From Lachnospiraceae bacterium UBA1766 (lineage in GTDB: Bacteria; Bacillota; Clostridia; Lachnospirales; Lachnospiraceae): a stretch of 5,629 nucleotides of DNA. The position numbers and the translations under genes are program-made. The notes under the pieces were generated by a model, which saw only the letters and a list, made by a program, of their open reading frames with translations, did no database searches and was not told the origin of the DNA. The DNA lies in assembly GCA_002314715.1 (NCBI GenBank), contig DCGY01000074.1:1-5629 (forward strand), read 5' to 3'. This document shows, in pieces, positions 1-3,996 of this stretch (within the stretch, counting starts at the first letter, position 1; every line of letters begins with the position of its first letter).

Positions 1-381
1 CTGAATCGTACCTAATTCCTCCATGTACTGCTCCAGCTCTTCGGGAGTGGCATCCCCCATCTTTTCGCAGATTTCATTCATCTGGTTTTCCATTTCGTAT
101 AAAAAATCAAACGCAGAAGCCAATACCTGACCAATGGTCTGGCCGGGAGTCAGGACAGTATGCTGGTCCAGATAGCCGACGCGGACATTTTTGGCCCATT
201 CCACTTTTCCTTCATCCGGCATTAATTTACCGGTAATGATATTCATGAAGGTGGACTTACCCTCGCCATTTGCACCAATCAATCCGATGTGTTCTCCCTT
301 TAAGAGACGGAAGGAAACATCATTAAAAATCGCACGGTCTCCAAAACCGTGAGTAAGGTGTTCTACATTTAAGATACTCAT
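1..381 (-). CDS. ABC-F family ATPase, N-terminal part (cut by window edge)
   Basis: Partial gene read on the minus strand: 127 codons from an ATG at 381 down to base 1, still open. The protein starts MSILNVEHLTHGFGDRAIFN. It carries a Walker A motif GANGEGKST at residues 36-44 and a Q-loop in VGYLDQH near residue 73. An acidic helical stretch follows (residues about 88-125), where ABC-F proteins carry the 'arm' insertion of the first nucleotide-binding domain. No membrane segment precedes the ATPase domain. ABC-F proteins are soluble twin-ATPase proteins that act on the ribosome, either rescuing stalled translation or protecting it from antibiotics. The signature motif, Walker B, linker and second domain lie outside the window, so subfamily and any resistance role cannot be assigned. 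The start is supported by GAGGA (minus strand, 388-392) six bases upstream. It is divergent from the PadR operon. Family call is firm; subfamily unknown. Confidence 0.93.
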   Translation of the reverse strand, partial: MSILNVEHLTHGFGDRAIFNDVSFRLLKGEHIGLIGANGEGKSTFMNIITGKLMPDEGKVEWAKNVRVGYLDQHTVLTPGQTIGQVLASAFDFLYEMENQMNEICEKMGDATPEELEQYMEELGTIQ

Positions 382-546
382 TATTAATCCTCGCATTTCA
401 CACTGTGAGCGGAAAGGTTCTCAAAGACCTATCACAACTTGTATTATTATACAGGGAAGCCTTGAAAAGAAGCAAGGAAATTCTGAGGTTTTCTGCGGCC
501 TTTTGAGGGAAAGGCGCATTTATGAAAAAAATATTTGTGAAAACAG
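382..546. other. Intergenic region between divergent ABC-F and padR units
   Basis: Apart from the ABC-F promoter and ribosome binding site, this stretch holds a small imperfect hairpin at 495-517 (GCCTTT/AAAGGC, 6-base loop, extendable past a one-base bulge). It is not followed by a T-run on either strand. There is also an 11-base palindrome TCACACTGTGA at 398-408 in the ABC-F leader. I see no small gene and no RNA gene here. Confidence 0.5.
446..475 (-). promoter_or_regulatory. Probable promoter for the ABC-F gene
   Basis: On the minus strand a perfect TATAAT lies at 446-451. A weak -35 (TTGCTT, 470-475) sits 18 bases upstream of it. Transcription would begin near 439 and give a leader of about 58 bases before the ATG at 381. 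The -10 box is convincing and the -35 matches only three of six consensus bases, so the assignment is moderate. Confidence 0.5.
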
Positions 547-575
547 TTGACATACTACGACAGGCGGAGTATATT
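547..575 (+). promoter_or_regulatory. Sigma-A promoter of the padR operon
   Basis: TTGACA at 547-552 and TATATT at 570-575 are separated by exactly 17 bases, which is near-consensus for a housekeeping sigma factor. An A/T-rich stretch just upstream (about 524-535, A7 then TATTT) could act as an UP element. Transcription should start near 582, giving a leader of about 64 bases. The spacer is filled by an inverted-repeat operator, so the promoter is strong by default and is probably held off by a repressor. Confidence 0.85.
553..571 (+). promoter_or_regulatory. Operator 1 (probable PadR site) between -35 and -10
   Basis: TACTACG-ACAGG-CGGAGTA is an inverted repeat with six of seven arm positions matched and a 5-base spacer. 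It lies almost exactly between the -35 and -10 boxes of the padR promoter. Its arm layout is the same as operator 2, 38 bases downstream. A repressor bound here would block RNA polymerase. PadR is the natural candidate because its gene is the first in the operon and PadR proteins commonly autorepress. The protein-site pairing is inferred. Confidence 0.75.
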
Positions 576-590
576 ATACTACATCAGACA

Positions 591-609
591 TACTACGATA
601 GCCGTAGTA
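591..609 (+). promoter_or_regulatory. Operator 2 (probable PadR site) in the early leader
   Basis: TACTACG-ATAGC-CGTAGTA is a perfect 7-bp inverted repeat with a 5-base spacer, located at about +9 to +27 relative to the expected transcription start. It is the better-conserved copy of the element at 553-571. A further partial copy, TAGTACGATA (605-614), overlaps its right arm and resembles its left arm TACTACGATA (591-600). Confidence 0.8.
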
Positions 610-645
610 CGATAGATAAAGTAAAACAGATAGAGGAGAGGGTAT

Positions 646-987
646 ATGGTAGAAATTAGCAGCGATGTGATTCGCGGATATAATGACACCATGATTTTGA
701 GTATTCTCATGGAAGCACCCTCCTATGGGTATGAGATTTCCAAGAGCATTCGAAATCGGACAGACGGGAAATATGTGATAAAAGAAACTACCCTGTATTC
801 CGCATTCACCCGCATGGAGAAGAACGGCTACATCGAATCCTTCGTGGCGGATCCGGATCCGGAAGGCAATGGAAAGAAGAGAACCTATTACCGAATAACA
901 GAAGCCGGTAGGAATTATTACAGGGAAAAATGTGAAGAGTGGACGCTGACAAAGGATGTGGTAGAGCGCTTTATGGTAGAAAGGTGA
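646..987 (+). CDS. PadR-family winged-helix transcriptional regulator
   Basis: A 113-residue DNA-binding protein, short as in PadR proteins that have only the N-terminal winged helix-turn-helix and one dimerisation helix. Visible elements are helix 1 (residues about 8-21, with DTMILSILMEAPSYGYEI), helix 2 (27-39), the recognition helix around ETTLYSAFTRMEKNGYI (47-63), the basic wing with GNGKKRTYYRIT (74-85), and a C-terminal helix (86-109). The pattern TLYxxxxRMExxGYI followed by KRTYYRIT is diagnostic for PadR. The start is supported by AGGAG at 634-638, seven bases before the ATG. The gene is first in a three-gene operon with DUF1700 and DUF4097 genes. Its promoter carries two inverted-repeat operators, so autorepression is likely. 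The effector is unknown; the operon partners suggest regulation by the membrane proteins rather than a small phenolic compound, but that is inference. Confidence 0.95.
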   Translation: MVEISSDVIRGYNDTMILSILMEAPSYGYEISKSIRNRTDGKYVIKETTLYSAFTRMEKNGYIESFVADPDPEGNGKKRTYYRITEAGRNYYREKCEEWTLTKDVVERFMVER

Positions 988-994
988 GGGGATT

Positions 995-1972
995 ATGGAG
1001 ACGATTAAAAATTATTTGGAAGCAATGTTTGCGAATATGCAGAACACCCCGGAGGTGGTTCGTGCGAAAGAAGAACTGTTGCAGATGATGGAGGATAAAT
1101 ACAGTGAGCTGATTGCCGAGGGCGCCAGCGAAAACGAGGCAGTGGGTACGGTAATCTCCGAGTTTGGAAATTTGGAAGAACTGGGGGAGGAATTGGGAAT
1201 TTCCAAAGAAGTATCCCTGGAGAGAATGGAACGTGTGGAGAATCCCAAAAGAGCGGTAAGTTTCGAGGAGGCCTATTCCTTCCTGGAATTTCAGAAAAAA
1301 AGTGGATTTCGTGTGGGACTGGGAGTGATGTTGTGTATTATGTGTTCGATTGGACCAATCCTTGCAAACGGCCTTCACTTGCCGGATGTCATGGGGGTGC
1401 TTAGTATGTTCCTAATGATCGGCGCTGCGATAGGATTGTTTGTAAGGGAAGCTGTGCTGAAGGATTTCTGGAAGTTCATTACAGTAGGAAATTGTCAAAT
1501 CGATTTGACCACAGCAGAGTATTTGATGGATGTAAAGAAACAGAGCGCATCTATGAGAGCAACCCGTCGGGCCATCGGTATTGTACTTTGTGCCACCTGT
1601 TGGATTCCCGCGGCAGTTTTGGGCGAGATATCCTCCTATTCGTTGGTAGACAGTCTGGGCAGTGCATTTCTTTTTGTTTACGTAGGCTTCGGTGTGTTCC
1701 TTTTGGTTTATACCGCTAAGGTGGATCGTGCTTTTGAAATTCTTTTAAATGTAAATGACAAAACCAAAGTTAGCGGTTCTTATACCAAGGATTCTCGCGT
1801 GGAGTATGTAAGTGAGCGCGCAAAGATGATTATGGAATTGTACTGGCCCGCAGTTGTCTGCTTTTATCTGGTATGGAGCTTTGTAACCTTTCAGTGGCAT
1901 ATTACCTGGATTGTTTGGGTGATTGCAGGGGTGATGTTTCCTGTTGTAAAGAATTCTTTGCAGAAGCAGTAG
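995..1972 (+). CDS. DUF1700 (HAAS-type) integral membrane protein
   Basis: A 325-residue protein. The first ~70 residues form a soluble, charged, helical domain (KEELLQMMEDKYSELIAEGASENEAVGTVISEFGN, about 26-59) matching the characteristic start of the DUF1700 family, whose N-terminal part is called HAAS in newer domain naming as I recall it. About six hydrophobic segments follow, near residues 106-126, 130-151, 192-212, 219-241, 282-300 and 301-318. A charged cytoplasmic loop of about 40 residues separates the second and third, and another the fourth and fifth. The even number of segments puts both ends in the cytoplasm. Such proteins are regularly encoded next to PadR regulators, and the soluble domain is the likely contact to the regulator (inference). 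The ATG lies only 7 bases after the padR stop; its ribosome binding site (GAGG, 986-989) overlaps that stop, suggesting coupled translation. No enzymatic motif is visible, so a sensor or signalling role is the best guess. Confidence 0.88.
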   Translation: METIKNYLEAMFANMQNTPEVVRAKEELLQMMEDKYSELIAEGASENEAVGTVISEFGNLEELGEELGISKEVSLERMERVENPKRAVSFEEAYSFLEFQKKSGFRVGLGVMLCIMCSIGPILANGLHLPDVMGVLSMFLMIGAAIGLFVREAVLKDFWKFITVGNCQIDLTTAEYLMDVKKQSASMRATRRAIGIVLCATCWIPAAVLGEISSYSLVDSLGSAFLFVYVGFGVFLLVYTAKVDRAFEILLNVNDKTKVSGSYTKDSRVEYVSERAKMIMELYWPAVVCFYLVWSFVTFQWHITWIVWVIAGVMFPVVKNSLQKQ

Positions 1973-1977
1973 GAGGG
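1971..1977 (+). promoter_or_regulatory. Ribosome binding site containing the DUF1700 stop codon
   Basis: AGGAGGG begins at the second base of the TAG stop of the upstream gene. It is the only strong Shine-Dalgarno sequence before the DUF4097 ATG at 1991. The gap from AGGAGG to the ATG is 14 bases, longer than the usual 5-9. A weaker GAGCGG at 1979-1984 has better spacing. Translation of the third gene may therefore depend on ribosomes finishing the second. Confidence 0.6.
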
Positions 1978-1990
1978 TGAGCGGATTATT

Positions 1991-2860
1991 ATGAGAGATT
2001 ATCAAAAAAGAAAAACAATTATCTTACTGATCATGAGTATCATTACAATCATGGCTATTATTTACGGGGTCACCCGTTTTATGGGAGCATTTCCGCTTTT
2101 GGCGCGAAATAATTCCGAGACATATGCTGCAAGATACGGAAAAACCATTACAGAGGATTTGAACTATGACGGCACCCTCGAAAAGTTGAATGTGCAAATC
2201 GCAGTGGCAGAGGTGACGGTTTCCTATGGAGAAAAGCTGTCTGTGCACTATGAACTGCCCGAAAATCTGATTCCGAAAATCAGCTTTGAAAACGGTGAAC
2301 TTGTGATTCGGGAGAAAAGCGGAATCAAAATCACGCAGGGAATTTCCGCAGAGAATTATAAAATGGAGATTGTTCTTCCGAAAGATTGTAAGCTTGAAAG
2401 CGGTGATGTGGAAGTAGATTGCGGTAGTATCCGGATGAAGGAAATTTTGGCAGAGAAGTTAATCGTTGATGCAGATTGCGGAAATGTGGAACTGGAGGGA
2501 TTGACCGGTACAACGCTGGAAATCAGCGCAGATGTGGGAAATGTGGAACTGAAAAATATGACGTATGATAAGGTTACGATAGATGCGGACTGCGGAAATG
2601 TATCCTCTGTCGGCGGTAAGTATGATACCTTGGACTGTGACGTGGATTTAGGCAAGTTTGAGCTGTTGGAAGCAACCTTTCGAAGTGCCAAGTGTGATAA
2701 CAATATGGGAAATATTACGGTAGAAGGTACTTTTGACCGTCTGGAAGCGGATTGTGACATGGGCTCGGTAGAGATTCGTACCACCAAGCCGGAAGAAGAA
2801 GTACAGCTCATCTTAAATGTAGATATGGGCAGCATCACCGTAAACGGGAAAAAACGCTAA
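1991..2860 (+). CDS. DUF4097 family membrane-anchored beta-repeat protein
   Basis: A 289-residue protein. A basic N-terminus (MRDYQKRK) precedes one hydrophobic segment (residues about 9-27), with no lipobox cysteine or obvious signal-peptidase site, so it should be an N-in anchor with the rest outside the membrane. From about residue 60 it is all-beta. From residue 142 it becomes a regular repeat, D-x-G-[NS]-[VI]-x, with glycines at 145, 164, 183, 202, 221, 240, 258 and 280. The spacing is 19 residues five times, then 18 and 22. This matches the DUF4097 fold, a stacked beta structure also found in LiaG/YvlB-type envelope-stress proteins. Seven cysteines fall in the repeat part (133, 144, 163, 201, 216, 235, 255). 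It is the last gene of the PadR operon and probably the surface-exposed part of the same module. Ligand unknown. A terminator follows about 37 bases after its stop. Confidence 0.88.
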   Translation: MRDYQKRKTIILLIMSIITIMAIIYGVTRFMGAFPLLARNNSETYAARYGKTITEDLNYDGTLEKLNVQIAVAEVTVSYGEKLSVHYELPENLIPKISFENGELVIREKSGIKITQGISAENYKMEIVLPKDCKLESGDVEVDCGSIRMKEILAEKLIVDADCGNVELEGLTGTTLEISADVGNVELKNMTYDKVTIDADCGNVSSVGGKYDTLDCDVDLGKFELLEATFRSAKCDNNMGNITVEGTFDRLEADCDMGSVEIRTTKPEEEVQLILNVDMGSITVNGKKR

Positions 2861-2887
2861 TCTCCTTGGAAAATACAGAAGGGAATA

Positions 2888-2916
2888 TTTACAATTGAGG
2901 AAGTTTTGGGTAATAT
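2888..2916 (+). promoter_or_regulatory. Candidate rsmA promoter overlapping a terminator
   Basis: TTTACA (2888-2893) and TAATAT (2911-2916) are separated by 17 bases. Transcription would begin near 2923, giving a leader of about 43 bases before the rsmA ATG at 2966. The -10 box lies in the left arm and loop of the terminator hairpin, so transcripts starting here carry only the right arm and cannot fold the terminator. No other promoter-like sequence fits between the terminator and the gene. Confidence 0.6.
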
Positions 2917-2942
2917 AGATATTACTCAGAACTTCCTTTTTT
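2898..2942 (+). terminator. Intrinsic terminator of the padR operon
   Basis: A 17-bp stem pairs 2898-2914 (starting AGGAAGTT) with 2921-2937 (ending AACTTCCT). It has two G-U pairs (2906:2929 and 2909:2926) and a 6-base loop, followed by a run of T to 2942. It begins 37 bases after the DUF4097 stop and ends 23 bases before the rsmA start, so it separates the two transcription units on this strand. Confidence 0.87.
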
Positions 2943-2965
2943 GGGAATACAGAAAGGTCGAATAC

Positions 2966-3820
2966 ATGGCAAATTTAGGAATTCCGCAGAATACAATTGA
3001 TGTTTTGCAGAAATATAATTTTAATTTTCAGAAGAAGTTTGGTCAGAATTTCCTGATTGACACCACTGTTTTGGAGCGTATCATGGATGCGGCGGAGATT
3101 ACAGGGGATGACTGCGTTTTGGAAATCGGTCCCGGTATCGGTACCATGACTCAGTATCTGTGTGAAAGAGCAAGACACGTGGTTGCCGTAGAGATTGATA
3201 AGAATTTATTGCATATTTTGGAAGATACCCTAAAGGATTACGACAACAAAACCATTATTAACGGGGACATTCTGAAGGTGGATGTGAATCAGATTGCCAA
3301 GGATTATAATGACGGTAAGCCCTTAAAGGTAGTGGCTAACCTGCCGTATTACATTACCACACCGATTATTATGGGCCTGTTTGAGAACAACATCCCCTTA
3401 AAGAGCATTACCATTATGGTGCAGAAGGAAGTGGCGGAGCGTATGCAGGTAGGCCCCGGTACCAAGGATTACGGTGCTTTATCTTTGGCGGTTCAGTACT
3501 ATGCCATGCCAAAGATTGTGGCCAATGTGCCGCCCAATTGTTTTATTCCCAGACCCAATGTGGGCAGCGCGGTGATTCGATTGGACCGCTATGAGGTGCC
3601 ACCGGTACAGGTAGAGAATGAAAAGAAAATGTTTGATTTAATTCGTGCGTCCTTCAACCAGAGAAGAAAAACCCTGGTAAACGGATTGGGAAATGCACAG
3701 AATTTATCCTATTCCAAGGAGCATATCACAGAGGTTTTGGAGCAGATGGGACTGTCGCCCCTGGTTCGGGGAGAGACTCTTACATTGGAGCAATTTGCTC
3801 AGCTTTCCAATCTTTTGTAG
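2966..3820 (+). CDS. rsmA: 16S rRNA (adenine1518-N6/adenine1519-N6)-dimethyltransferase RsmA/KsgA
   Basis: A complete 284-residue protein of usual family length. It transfers four methyl groups from S-adenosylmethionine to two adjacent adenines near the 3' end of 16S rRNA (helix 45) during small-subunit maturation; in many bacteria loss of the enzyme gives kasugamycin resistance. Visible motifs are FGQNFLID (25-32), the SAM-binding loop EIGPGIGTMT (53-62), the acidic ribose-binding position in AVEID (E76), GDIL (100-103), the catalytic motif NLPYYITTPI (125-134), and the C-terminal FNQRRKTLVNGL (230-241). I chose the ATG at 2966, not a TTG at 2906. The ATG has AAAGG (2953-2957) eight bases upstream and gives the family-typical MANLGIPQNT start, whereas the TTG lies inside the terminator hairpin. 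It is transcribed alone, with a terminator on each side. Very sure. Confidence 0.97.
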   Translation: MANLGIPQNTIDVLQKYNFNFQKKFGQNFLIDTTVLERIMDAAEITGDDCVLEIGPGIGTMTQYLCERARHVVAVEIDKNLLHILEDTLKDYDNKTIINGDILKVDVNQIAKDYNDGKPLKVVANLPYYITTPIIMGLFENNIPLKSITIMVQKEVAERMQVGPGTKDYGALSLAVQYYAMPKIVANVPPNCFIPRPNVGSAVIRLDRYEVPPVQVENEKKMFDLIRASFNQRRKTLVNGLGNAQNLSYSKEHITEVLEQMGLSPLVRGETLTLEQFAQLSNLL

Positions 3821-3842
3821 GACCGGCCAATCAATATTTCGT

Positions 3843-3898
3843 AAGACAAGATATGGATGTTCACTATATCTTGTCTTTTCTTTTGTCTTTTTTGACGC
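3843..3898 (+). terminator. Intrinsic terminator after rsmA
   Basis: A perfect 12-bp stem pairs AAGACAAGATAT (3843-3854) with ATATCTTGTCTT (3866-3877), with an 11-base loop that can close further by a G-U and a G-C pair. T-rich sequence follows to about 3893. It starts 23 bases after the rsmA stop. Confidence 0.9.
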
Positions 3899-3905
3899 TA
3901 GGGTT

Positions 3906-3935
3906 TTGACATATGGCTGGTAATTGTGCTAAAAT
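3906..3935 (+). promoter_or_regulatory. Promoter of the TPR gene (extended -10)
   Basis: TTGACA (3906-3911) and TAAAAT (3930-3935) are separated by 18 bases, with a TGC extended -10 element at 3927-3929. Transcription should start near 3942. That places an in-frame ATG at 3952 only about 10 bases into the message, which favours the downstream TTG at 3997 as the true start. Confidence 0.75.
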
Positions 3936-3980
3936 TATACTAACTATAAATATGCCCTTTTTTAGGAAACAAAAGATCGA

Positions 3981-3987
3981 AAAGGAG
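3981..3987 (+). promoter_or_regulatory. Ribosome binding site deciding a TTG start
   Basis: AAAGGAG ends nine bases before the TTG at 3997. It is the only good Shine-Dalgarno sequence in the leader; the in-frame ATG at 3952 has none. It therefore fixes the start of the TPR gene. Confidence 0.7.
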
Positions 3988-3996
3988 TTTACGGCC

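Noticed and set aside
398..408. Palindrome TCACACTGTGA in the ABC-F leader, considered as an operator or attenuator.
   Set aside because: The arms are only five bases, it is a single copy, and it has no relation to the PadR operators.
495..517. Hairpin GCCTTT/AAAGGC between the divergent genes, considered as a terminator.
   Set aside because: The stem is short with a bulge, and no T-run follows on either strand; no gene ends nearby.
553..614. TACTAC/GTAGTA repeats considered as a BlaI/MecI/CopY-type operator or CRISPR-like repeat.
   Set aside because: BlaI-type sites centre on TACA-TGTA with short spacing and no such regulator is nearby; only two copies exist with a PadR gene directly downstream.
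971..1378. Open frames on the minus strand opposite the DUF1700 gene.
   Set aside because: The forward frame encodes a clear family protein with proper start signals; the antisense products have no domain or promoter.
2356..2838. A 160-codon open frame on the minus strand, rich in Ser and Pro.
   Set aside because: It is the mirror of the Asp/Gly-repeat coding region of the DUF4097 gene. The repetitive codons keep the antisense frame open; there is no ribosome binding site and no recognisable domain.
3693..3923. A 76-codon forward frame crossing the end of rsmA and its terminator.
   Set aside because: It lies mostly in another frame of rsmA and then runs through the terminator hairpin; no ribosome binding site.
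3936..3941. TATACT considered as the -10 box of the TPR gene promoter.
   Set aside because: It would be 24 bases from the TTGACA. TAAAAT at 3930-3935 has 18-base spacing and an extended TGC element.
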